From positions 181,462 to 245,461 of the forward strand of contig LVAC01000019.1 of assembly GCA_001602955.1 (NCBI GenBank): DNA of 64,000 bases. Direction: 5' to 3'. A program made the translations under genes and the position numbers. Shown here piece by piece: positions 44,055-51,673 of this stretch. This DNA comes from Sulfurospirillum sp001602955 (GTDB lineage: Bacteria; Campylobacterota; Campylobacteria; Campylobacterales; Sulfurospirillaceae). Position 1 is the stretch's first letter, and each line of letters starts with the position of its first letter. The notes below the pieces were generated by a model. It was not told the origin of the DNA and made no database searches. It worked only from the letters and a program-made list of their open reading frames with translations.

Positions 44055-45635
44055 ATGAGATTTTTTTCGTATAAGCAAAATATGGCATTCTTACTGCTTT
44101 GGGGCGTATGTTGTGTTATTTTATTTCAATATTTTAGCGTTATGTACTATTCGTGGGCGGGAGATGCCGCCGGATTTGTCGATACGCTCCATAATATTGC
44201 AGACGGTAAAGGGATGGTAAGTTCCGCTTTCTCTTCAATTTATTCGTTGATGCCTTATCTCAATTCACCGTTAGATTATTATAATAATGCCGATTATAAA
44301 AGTTTACACTATATGCAAGATTTTTCGGAATGGCATCCGTATCTCATCGCATATTTACTTGCCTCTTTCCAATTCTTTGGATTGAGCGCACTTCAAGTTG
44401 CATCCGGATATATGGCTCTTACATTATCCGGAACTTTATTTTTAATGGCATATTTTTTAAGACGTTATAATGTCAATAGCTTATACGTGTTGGTGTTTAT
44501 CGGTATCGTCTTTTTCTACCCTCCCTTTAGCGGAAATATCGTAGGTCAATTTTACTTTGATCGATTTTTCATTTTCCATGAATTATTTTTATTATTTCTT
44601 TTACATGTAAAGTTTGCCGATAGAAAAAGCGTTCCGTATTGGCTTATTGGCGTCGTATTTGTTTTAACGGTTCTCATTTCCGAACGAACGGCCATTATGT
44701 CTTCGCTAAGCGTGCTTGCATTTTTTCTATTTTATTGGAAAACATGGTCATTTAAAGAAGATTACAATATTTTATTACTTCCGTTCTTTGGATTTTTATA
44801 TGTCTTGATTTACATGTATGCCTTTCAGCATTCTCCGTACTATTCGCAAATTAGCTTTTCTTCGCTGATTATCACGTTTTTAACCAGCATGGACTTTACG
44901 ACGGCAAGCGGTCAAAAAACATTGATTTTTTTAATGACGCTCTTACCCTTCATTCTTCTTTCGCTGTTTAATTGGAAATATTTATTTTTGGCATTAATGA
45001 CGATACTTCCTAATCTTATTATCACTATCGGCGGTGCGGAAAAAATTCATTTCTCAACGCATTACCACGATATGTATCTTCCGTTTTTATTGTTTTCATC
45101 CACAATGGGAATGTTGAAAGTGTATGAATGGAAGACAAAATTAAAATATCCCGTTTTTAGCATTGTGATTGTTTTGGCGATAGCTTCAAACTACATACAC
45201 TATGAAAACAATAAAGCTGTTTTTAACATCAAATCTCAAGTATTTGGGTATAGTCAAATTTTACCGAATTCATCGAAGAATAAAATATTGCAAAATAATC
45301 GAGATTTCTTTACGGCATTTTTTGCAGATATTCCTCATGAGGCAAAGGTTTCTGCTTTAGAGTATGAAATGCCCTCGTTGGTTCTAAGAGGACTTGAAAG
45401 AATAGATTACTTTCCGGTAGGTTTGAATGACAATGAGTATTTAGTCATCGAATATGTCGGTGAACAAAATGACAGCGTTCCTGAAATCGTTTCGTTTGTT
45501 GCGGATGCTAACGAACGAAAGAAAATAGCACTGTTTTTGCAAAGTAAAATATCGGACAACTTTACGATTGAGAAAAAAGCTTTTTATCTCGGAAAGAATT
45601 TCGTGATTTACAAAAGAATTCCAAAGGATAAGTAA
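44055..45635 (+). CDS. Membrane protein, GT-C-like
   Basis: A 526-residue protein with about ten membrane helices and a soluble C-terminal tail of about 130 residues. The first loop after helix 1 holds an acidic site, YSWAGDAAGFVDTL near 32-45, as in GT-C enzymes. A later FSTHYHDMYLPFLL near 335 recalls the DUF2079 family, though I am not sure. Immediately downstream lie a GtrB-type glycosyltransferase and a GtrA-type flippase, the usual companions of a periplasmic glucosyl-type transferase. It may add a side-branch sugar to the O-antigen. Confidence 0.6.
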   Translation: MRFFSYKQNMAFLLLWGVCCVILFQYFSVMYYSWAGDAAGFVDTLHNIADGKGMVSSAFSSIYSLMPYLNSPLDYYNNADYKSLHYMQDFSEWHPYLIAYLLASFQFFGLSALQVASGYMALTLSGTLFLMAYFLRRYNVNSLYVLVFIGIVFFYPPFSGNIVGQFYFDRFFIFHELFLLFLLHVKFADRKSVPYWLIGVVFVLTVLISERTAIMSSLSVLAFFLFYWKTWSFKEDYNILLLPFFGFLYVLIYMYAFQHSPYYSQISFSSLIITFLTSMDFTTASGQKTLIFLMTLLPFILLSLFNWKYLFLALMTILPNLIITIGGAEKIHFSTHYHDMYLPFLLFSSTMGMLKVYEWKTKLKYPVFSIVIVLAIASNYIHYENNKAVFNIKSQVFGYSQILPNSSKNKILQNNRDFFTAFFADIPHEAKVSALEYEMPSLVLRGLERIDYFPVGLNDNEYLVIEYVGEQNDSVPEIVSFVADANERKKIALFLQSKISDNFTIEKKAFYLGKNFVIYKRIPKDK

Positions 45636-46583
45636 GTGAGTAAAAAAGAGATAACGCTACTATGCCCGGTTTATAATGAGGAAGAAAACGTAGAGATATT
45701 TTATCAAGCATTTAGTACGTTGATTGCTACGATTGAGAATTATTCTTTTAAGTTTCTTTTTTTAGATAACTGTAGTACGGATTCAACCTTTGCGAAATTA
45801 AGACAACTTGCCGACCTCGATAGTCGGATTACCGTTTTAAGATATTCAAAGAATTTCGGTGTGATGAAATCGATTTATACCGGTCTGTTGCACGTCAAAA
45901 CGGATTGTGTTGCCGTATTTGATTGCGATTTACAAGACCCGCCGAGTTTGCTTTTAGAATTTATTGCTAAATGGGAAGATGGCGGTTACATCGTCTACGG
46001 TAAAAGAATGAAACGCGATGAGCCTCGATACTTAACGATTTTGCGAAATGTCTTTAAGTTTATTCAGAAAAAGTTGGATAATAGCATTGAAATAGAATCC
46101 GGAGCATGGCTTATCGATCAGCGTGTCTTAACGGAGTTACGTAACCATAATAGCTTTGAACCGTATTTACCGGGATTGTTAAGTCGTATAGGTTTTACGA
46201 CGATAGGCGTACCCTATGAGCGCAAAAAAAGAAAGTACGGAGAGTCTAAATTTAATACGCGAAGGTATTTTTCTTATGCGACGGACGGAATTGTCAGCGG
46301 AACGATATTGCCGCTTAGGCTTTCAATTTGGATCGGCGTTACGACATCGATTTTATCCGTTATATTAATGGCGTATTTCATTTTGGCAAAATTTTATTGG
46401 GGATTTCCGTTTGCAAGCGGTATTGCCGCCAATATTACCATGGATCTCTTTTTTTGGGGAATACACTTTATCGTCATGGGAATTCTCGGCGAATATATCG
46501 GAAGAATCTATTTGAAAGACGATAGTAGCAAGCCGGCAATTATCGATCGTATCTACACGAAAGATCACAATGAAATTTTATAG
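45636..46583 (+). CDS. GtrB-type polyprenyl-phosphate glycosyltransferase
   Basis: A family 2 transferase of 315 residues with two C-terminal membrane helices (about 232-254 and 265-288), as in GtrB and dolichol-phosphate sugar synthases. Motifs: LLCPVYNEEENVE at 8-20, DNCSTDSTF near 48, FDCDLQDPP near 96 with the DxD site, and RKKRKYGESKFNTRRY near 194. It would place one sugar on undecaprenyl phosphate in the cytoplasm. It begins with GTG after AAAGGATAA. It overlaps the GtrA-like gene by 14 bp, which supports a working pair. Confidence 0.85.
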   Translation: MSKKEITLLCPVYNEEENVEIFYQAFSTLIATIENYSFKFLFLDNCSTDSTFAKLRQLADLDSRITVLRYSKNFGVMKSIYTGLLHVKTDCVAVFDCDLQDPPSLLLEFIAKWEDGGYIVYGKRMKRDEPRYLTILRNVFKFIQKKLDNSIEIESGAWLIDQRVLTELRNHNSFEPYLPGLLSRIGFTTIGVPYERKKRKYGESKFNTRRYFSYATDGIVSGTILPLRLSIWIGVTTSILSVILMAYFILAKFYWGFPFASGIAANITMDLFFWGIHFIVMGILGEYIGRIYLKDDSSKPAIIDRIYTKDHNEIL

Positions 46584-46950
46584 TAAATTTGTCTTTGTCG
46601 GCTTGATCAATACGGTTGTTGCCTATGTTCTTTTTGTCGCATTTCTAGAGGTTATGAATTATCAATTGGCGTATACCCTTTCGTATCTTTGTAGTATTGG
46701 TGTTTCATACGTGTTAAATGCAAAAATAGTGTTTAACGTAGCAATGTCTTTACACTCTTTTTTACGATTCCCTTTTGTTTATCTCGCGCAGTATCTTTTC
46801 GGTATTACCGTGCTTTATCTTTTAAATCGTTATACGACCGTAGCCAATAATATAGGAATATTGATCGTCATTGTGCTCTCTATCCCGTTAACGTTTTCAT
46901 TGTCAAAAATCATTCTTGTACGAAAAAACCAAACAGAGAAAAAATTATGA
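46570..46950 (+). CDS. GtrA family flippase
   Basis: A 126-residue membrane protein with four helices of the GtrA family. FVFVGLINTVVAYVLFVAFL lies at about 6-25, and the SYLCSIGVSYVLNAKIVF region near 39 is the family signature. GtrA proteins flip a polyprenyl-phosphate-linked sugar to the periplasm. It sits between two family 2 glycosyltransferase genes, both with C-terminal helices, and could serve either. It overlaps both neighbours. Confidence 0.85.
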   Translation: MKFYSKFVFVGLINTVVAYVLFVAFLEVMNYQLAYTLSYLCSIGVSYVLNAKIVFNVAMSLHSFLRFPFVYLAQYLFGITVLYLLNRYTTVANNIGILIVIVLSIPLTFSLSKIILVRKNQTEKKL

Positions 46951-47882
46951 AGCCAAGTATAGCCGTCGTTATTCCCTCCTATAAAGTTGCACACCATATA
47001 GCAAGTGTCATTTTAGGTATTCCTAAAACTGTTGAACATATCATCGTCGTTGACGACAAATGCCCTCAAAACAGCGGTAAAATAGCGCAAGACCTAAGCG
47101 ATGCTCGCGTTTGCGTCGTGTATCACGGAGAAAATCAAGGCGTCGGCGGTGCCGTTATCTCTGGGTACAAAAAAGCTTTGGAACTCGGTGCCGACATCGT
47201 AGTCAAAATCGACGGCGACGGGCAAATGGATACGGCGTATCTACAAGCACTGATTCAACCGATTGTAGATCACGAAGCGGATTATACGAAAGGTAACCGA
47301 TTTACGGATTTTAAAGCATTGGCTAAAATGCCTAAAATAAGGCTTTTTGGCAATAGCGGTCTTTCGTTTCTCGTTAAAGCCGCTTCGGGCTATTGGACGG
47401 TTATGGACCCTACGAACGGGTATACGGCCATTAGTCGGCAAGCAATCGAAAATTTAGAACTTGATAAAATCGCACGAAGATATTTTTTTGAGTCTGACAT
47501 GTTAATTCATCTTAATATTGAAAATGCCGTTGTCGTCGATATACCGATTCCGGCGAAGTACGGTGATGAAAAAAGTTCGTTGAGTATTACTCGGACATTA
47601 TTTGGCTTCCCTCCAAAACTTTTCAAAGGTTTAGTCAAACGCATTTTTTTAAAATATTTTATTTATGACTTTAATATGATATCGATCTACCTCATATTCG
47701 GTATTCCTTTTTTGACGTTCGGTTTAGTTTTTGGACTGTACCATTGGATCACGGCTTCGGAAACCGCTTCAACACCTGTGGGTACGGTTATGCTGGCAGT
47801 CTTGCCTATTATTTTGGGTATTCAGTTTTTACTTCAAGCTATTCAAATCGATATTAACAATATACCTAAGAAAAAGGATTAA
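46947..47882 (+). CDS. Family 2 glycosyltransferase with C-terminal membrane helices
   Basis: 311 residues. The GT-A domain has VVIPSYKVAHHI at 7-18, VVDDKCPQNSG near 34, GENQGVGGAVISGYKKAL near 61 and the metal motif KIDGDGQMD near 91. It ends with two hydrophobic helices (about 242-264 and 275-298), so it is membrane-bound like DPM/GtrB enzymes. With the small transporter-like gene at 47888 it may form a second lipid-linked sugar route. The sugar is unknown. Confidence 0.85.
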   Translation: MKPSIAVVIPSYKVAHHIASVILGIPKTVEHIIVVDDKCPQNSGKIAQDLSDARVCVVYHGENQGVGGAVISGYKKALELGADIVVKIDGDGQMDTAYLQALIQPIVDHEADYTKGNRFTDFKALAKMPKIRLFGNSGLSFLVKAASGYWTVMDPTNGYTAISRQAIENLELDKIARRYFFESDMLIHLNIENAVVVDIPIPAKYGDEKSSLSITRTLFGFPPKLFKGLVKRIFLKYFIYDFNMISIYLIFGIPFLTFGLVFGLYHWITASETASTPVGTVMLAVLPIILGIQFLLQAIQIDINNIPKKKD

Positions 47883-47887
47883 TCGCT

Positions 47888-48259
47888 ATGACGTTTTTAA
47901 ATCTTCTCGTCCCTACAACGATTGCCTGCGCCTTAAATGCATTTGCGAATGTTTTGTGGAAATTGCAGTTTCAAAAACAGCCTCTTTCTTTTAAATTTGA
48001 TGCTTTGCTCGGTTTGATGATTAATCCGTATATCGTATTGGGTGTCAGTTTTTATGTCTTATCGATGCTGATATTTTTCTATCTTTTATCCAATTATGCG
48101 CTCTCCATCATCATTCCGTTAACGGCAATGACGTATCTTTTCAATATGGTGTTGGCATTCGTCGTCTTTAAAGAGTCGTTTGACATGTATAAAATTGCGG
48201 GAATGGTTATTATCGTATGCGGCATTATCGTTTTGTCGAAATCTAAAGGGCTTGCATAA
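47888..48259 (+). CDS. Small EamA/SMR-type membrane protein
   Basis: A 123-residue protein with four membrane helices, resembling small multidrug resistance and ArnE-type transporters. The start TTIACALNAFANVLWKLQF and the end AGMVIIVCGIIVLSKSKG are typical; IIPLTAMTYLFNMVLAFVVFKE near 76 matches the conserved third helix and its end. ArnE/F-type proteins move lipid-linked aminoarabinose, so a flippase role for a lipid-linked sugar made by the preceding gene is likely, but inferred. One-base overlap with the next gene. Confidence 0.75.
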   Translation: MTFLNLLVPTTIACALNAFANVLWKLQFQKQPLSFKFDALLGLMINPYIVLGVSFYVLSMLIFFYLLSNYALSIIIPLTAMTYLFNMVLAFVVFKESFDMYKIAGMVIIVCGIIVLSKSKGLA

Positions 48260-48831
48260 TGGTACGTTATTTCTTGTTCTTGAAAGAGAAGATTAAAGGG
48301 TATTCGCTATCGACCTTGTTACGCTTAGAGTGCGAGTCTCTCTTCTTTGGTATCGCTATGCTCATTCCTACGACTTTAGGTGTTTTTATCAGAGGAATAC
48401 TTGCAAAAATATTTTTTAAAAAATGTACGGGCTTTGCGTGGCTTCAGCCTCGTATTATCCTTGTTCATACCGATAGAATGATCGTCGGTACCAATTTTGG
48501 CGTTAATTCAGGCTCGTACCTTAACGGGATCGGCGGCCTTGAAATCGGTAACTACGTTTTGATCGGAAGCAACGTGACGATCTCTTCAGGAAAACATCCT
48601 ATTGAAGGCAAAGATATTCCGGTTTTTGCTAGACCGACGATACCTCAAAAAATCGTTATCGAAGACGATGTATGGATCGGGGCGGGCGTTGTCATTATGC
48701 CGGGTATTACGATAGCCAAAGGTACGGTTATCGGTGCAAATTCCGTTGTGACGAAAGATACTTTGCCTTATTCGATCGTTGCCGGAGTGCCTGCAAAAAC
48801 TTTGCGATTTAGAGAAAATATAACCGCATAA
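48259..48831 (+). CDS. Hexapeptide-repeat acetyltransferase (WcaF-like)
   Basis: A 190-residue left-handed beta-helix acyltransferase. The hexapeptide repeats cover about 80-180: IGNYVLIGSNVTISSGKHP with the likely catalytic His near 114, then IEDDVWIGAGVVIMPGITIA and GTVIGANSVVTKDTLPYSIV, ending in the standard AGVPAKTLR. The N-terminal 60 residues have a hydrophobic stretch. It probably acetylates a sugar hydroxyl in the cytoplasm. Confidence 0.88.
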   Translation: MVRYFLFLKEKIKGYSLSTLLRLECESLFFGIAMLIPTTLGVFIRGILAKIFFKKCTGFAWLQPRIILVHTDRMIVGTNFGVNSGSYLNGIGGLEIGNYVLIGSNVTISSGKHPIEGKDIPVFARPTIPQKIVIEDDVWIGAGVVIMPGITIAKGTVIGANSVVTKDTLPYSIVAGVPAKTLRFRENITA

Positions 48832-48856
48832 AAAGCTTGGTTAAAAGGAATCAACT

Positions 48857-49252
48857 ATGGATATAACCGCACAATGTTATCAGCATCTCTTTAAAGTCTC
48901 ACCCGAGAAAACGGCACTAGATATAGCTCGACACGCTGATACGAAACTATGTGAGCTTTACAGCCCGCACCAAATGGACTCACTTCAAAAAGCACTACAG
49001 AGCAATTTAAACCTTGAGTATTTAGAATATTTATCGCGAAGAAAAAATCTCAACAATCCGCTGACAACGGCATTTAAGATAGCCACTTCCCTCGGCGAAT
49101 CATCGCCTGCAAATTTTCATCGTTTTACCAATACGCAAGAGAATCGTTTTGCCGTCTGTATGACGTTGCTAAAAGCCGTATGGCACACGATGCTTTGTTT
49201 TTTAATCTCTCCTGCCTATACCAAAGCTGCTAAGGAAATCGCAAATGCCTGA
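48857..49252 (+). CDS. Unknown small protein paired with a GMC oxidoreductase
   Basis: I recognise no family. The 131 residues are mostly helical, without a signal peptide; a mildly hydrophobic stretch lies at about 102-117 (AVCMTLLKAVWHTMLCFL). The gene overlaps the following GMC oxidoreductase by 8 bp and has its own AAAGGAAT site, which suggests a subunit or helper of that enzyme. Small partners are known for other GMC-type dehydrogenases, but no sequence motif links this one to them. Confidence 0.6.
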   Translation: MDITAQCYQHLFKVSPEKTALDIARHADTKLCELYSPHQMDSLQKALQSNLNLEYLEYLSRRKNLNNPLTTAFKIATSLGESSPANFHRFTNTQENRFAVCMTLLKAVWHTMLCFLISPAYTKAAKEIANA

Positions 49253-50819
49253 ATACGATATTATCATCATCGGAGCGGGTGCTTCAGCCGCCGCCGCGGC
49301 ACTACAACTGAGTGAAATGGGGAAAAAGCCGATGGTCATTGACGTCGGATTGGTACCTTTGCGTCAAATAGAAGATCAAAAAAACCTTTATACGCTTAAA
49401 AAAACGCGAGATTGTACCTCTTTTTTAGTAGGAGACTCTTTAGAGTATTTTAATGCTAAAAAGCAAGTTTTACCGGCAAAACTAAAGTCGCCGTATTTTC
49501 AATACGTAACGGATGACCCTCGGTTTTTTAATGCTCGCCAAACCAATTATAACGCCATAACCAGTTATGCAAAAGGCGGTTTAGGCGTTGCTTGGGGCAA
49601 CGGCTTAATGCGCTTTTCCGATGAAGATTTTGAAAATTTCCCTATTGATTTTGAAGATGTATTGCCGTTTTACAAAAAGCTGGAAGCTCATATCGGCATT
49701 TCCGGAACGAACGATGATTTATCGCCGTATTTCGGTAACGTCGAGAATTTGCAAGAGCCTTTGAAGTTATCGAAGAACTCTCAAAAAATATGGAATTATT
49801 ATTCCAAACATCGATCACACATTCAGGAAAAACATATCTCTCTGGGCAGACCTCGAATCGGTGTGAGTGCCAATGCGTACGGCAGGCGAGAGCGTTGTCA
49901 ATACGATAATCTTGAATTCTGGCAACCGGATCATACATCACTTTACACGCCCGTTATGACGTTGCAAGAGCTCATACTGCACGATAAAATCGTTTATAAA
50001 TCAGGTTTCTTCGTCGATCGTTGGACGGAAAAAGAAGGCAAAATCGAAGTGATTGCGTATGAGCTTGCTTCCAAGCAAGAACATCGCTTTGAAGCACAAA
50101 AGATTATCATTGCCGCCGGCGTCGTCAATACGGCACGAATCGTTTTAAAATCGAGAGAAGATTATAAGACAAAATTGAAATTGACGGATAATCCGGCTCT
50201 TCAGTTTCCTTTTTTCTTTCCCGGTAGTTTTGGAAAACCTTTGGAAGAAGATTCCTTTGGATTGACGCAACTAAGCATGATTTATAAAAGTAAGATACTT
50301 GATAAAAAGGTTATAGGTGCGTTTGTTGAAGTAACGTCACCCATGAGAAGTGAATTTTTTGATAAATTTCCTTTCCCTGCATCCGATAATTTAAATTTTA
50401 TGAAATACATTTTGCCGGGAATGATGGCATCTCAAATCTTTTTGCCTTCCGATCCGGAAATCTACGCCGAACTTTCGCTAACACCGGCAAACGATGTCGA
50501 TATTGTAGGGACAGGGCATGCTATCCCTCAACCTCTTGTGCATGAGGCTGTAACCGTACTTCGCTCTTTGGGGCTTTTAACGCTAGAAGGTTTTGCGTAT
50601 CGCGTATCGCACGGAAACGGTATTCACTACGGCGGAGCTTTGCCGATGAGCCTTAATCCCGCATCGGCATATGAAACAACGATTGAGGGAGAGTTGCCCG
50701 AAAATAAAAACGTCTATATAGCGGACGGTTCGACCTTTAACGGTATCCCTGCTACAAATTACAGTCTGACGTTAATGGCAAATGCAATGCGTATCGCAAA
50801 AGCATGCGGAATGCGTTAA
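49245..50819 (+). CDS. GMC-family FAD-dependent oxidoreductase
   Basis: A 524-residue flavoprotein. The FAD loop is IIIIGAGASAAAAALQL at 6-22. AKGGLGVAWGNGLMRFSDED near 108 matches the family's second signature. The C-terminus has RVSHGNGIHYGGALPMS near 457 with the active-site His, and VYIADGSTFNGIPATNYSL near 487. Such enzymes oxidise alcohols, often sugar hydroxyls. A GMC enzyme is unusual in an O-antigen block; together with the SDR gene that follows it might epimerise or oxidise a sugar. It is cytoplasmic as no signal is seen. Confidence 0.85.
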   Translation: MPEYDIIIIGAGASAAAAALQLSEMGKKPMVIDVGLVPLRQIEDQKNLYTLKKTRDCTSFLVGDSLEYFNAKKQVLPAKLKSPYFQYVTDDPRFFNARQTNYNAITSYAKGGLGVAWGNGLMRFSDEDFENFPIDFEDVLPFYKKLEAHIGISGTNDDLSPYFGNVENLQEPLKLSKNSQKIWNYYSKHRSHIQEKHISLGRPRIGVSANAYGRRERCQYDNLEFWQPDHTSLYTPVMTLQELILHDKIVYKSGFFVDRWTEKEGKIEVIAYELASKQEHRFEAQKIIIAAGVVNTARIVLKSREDYKTKLKLTDNPALQFPFFFPGSFGKPLEEDSFGLTQLSMIYKSKILDKKVIGAFVEVTSPMRSEFFDKFPFPASDNLNFMKYILPGMMASQIFLPSDPEIYAELSLTPANDVDIVGTGHAIPQPLVHEAVTVLRSLGLLTLEGFAYRVSHGNGIHYGGALPMSLNPASAYETTIEGELPENKNVYIADGSTFNGIPATNYSLTLMANAMRIAKACGMR

Positions 50820-51673
50820 TGAGGGTATTAATCACGGGTGCAAGCGGCTTTATCGCCAAGCACTTAGCCTCATTTTTGAAGCAAAAAGGCTATCTCGTGG
50901 ACGGTGTGAGTTCTACGGGTGTCACCTCTGATGCGTATCGCCGAATCTATACATGTACATTGGGAAATGCATTACCTTTAATGTCGGATACGTATGATTG
51001 GATTATCCACAGTGCTTATGATCATACCGCTTCGGCAGAATCAAATACCCAAGCAACCCTGTTGTGGGCGGAAAGTTTACTCCGCCAAGGCAATACGAGG
51101 CAAATATTTTTGAGTACCATCGGCGTCGTATCCGGCAATACGTCGATGTATGCACGCTCAAAAGCCGATGCGGAGAAGTGGTTCAAAGAGCATCAAATGT
51201 ATATCGTCCGACCCGGGTTAGTGGTCGGAGGGGGCGGATTATTCGCAAAAATTATCAAGAAAGTTAAGACTTTTCCTCTTTTGCCGTTGATTGACGGAGG
51301 TAAACAAAAAATCAAACTTATCGGCATTGAGGATTTATCGGTTTTTATCGGCACACTCATGATCAACGAGCAAAATGCTTCGAAGCACGAGTATAATCTT
51401 TTTTATACTTCCGAACCGTCGTTATCGGAGGTCTTGCGTCAGCTGGCGAAATTTTATAAACGCACGATACTCTTTCTCTTTATTCCTTTTGGATTAGTCT
51501 ATGTTCTTGTGTGGATGATCGAAAAGTTGCACTTAAATTTAGGAATTTCAACCGTAAATTTACAGGGGCTTAAACAGAATGATTTTACGATGAATTCGGA
51601 TATTGAGTACGATAGAACCTTATCGGAAGTTTTTCAGAAAAATTTATTACCTAAGGACACGACGAGAGCATGA
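50819..51673 (+). CDS. NAD-dependent epimerase/reductase-like SDR
   Basis: An extended SDR of 284 residues: LITGASGFIAKHLASFLKQK at about 4-23, STIGVVSG near 97, the likely catalytic pair in YARSK near 108 and VRPGLVVGGGG near 130. A hydrophobic helix lies at about 216-235. I chose ATG 50819, which gives TAATG coupling with the GMC gene; ATG 50804 is in frame but inside that gene. It may reduce a keto-sugar, perhaps the product of the GMC enzyme or of Gmd. The substrate is unknown. Confidence 0.75.
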   Translation: MRVLITGASGFIAKHLASFLKQKGYLVDGVSSTGVTSDAYRRIYTCTLGNALPLMSDTYDWIIHSAYDHTASAESNTQATLLWAESLLRQGNTRQIFLSTIGVVSGNTSMYARSKADAEKWFKEHQMYIVRPGLVVGGGGLFAKIIKKVKTFPLLPLIDGGKQKIKLIGIEDLSVFIGTLMINEQNASKHEYNLFYTSEPSLSEVLRQLAKFYKRTILFLFIPFGLVYVLVWMIEKLHLNLGISTVNLQGLKQNDFTMNSDIEYDRTLSEVFQKNLLPKDTTRA

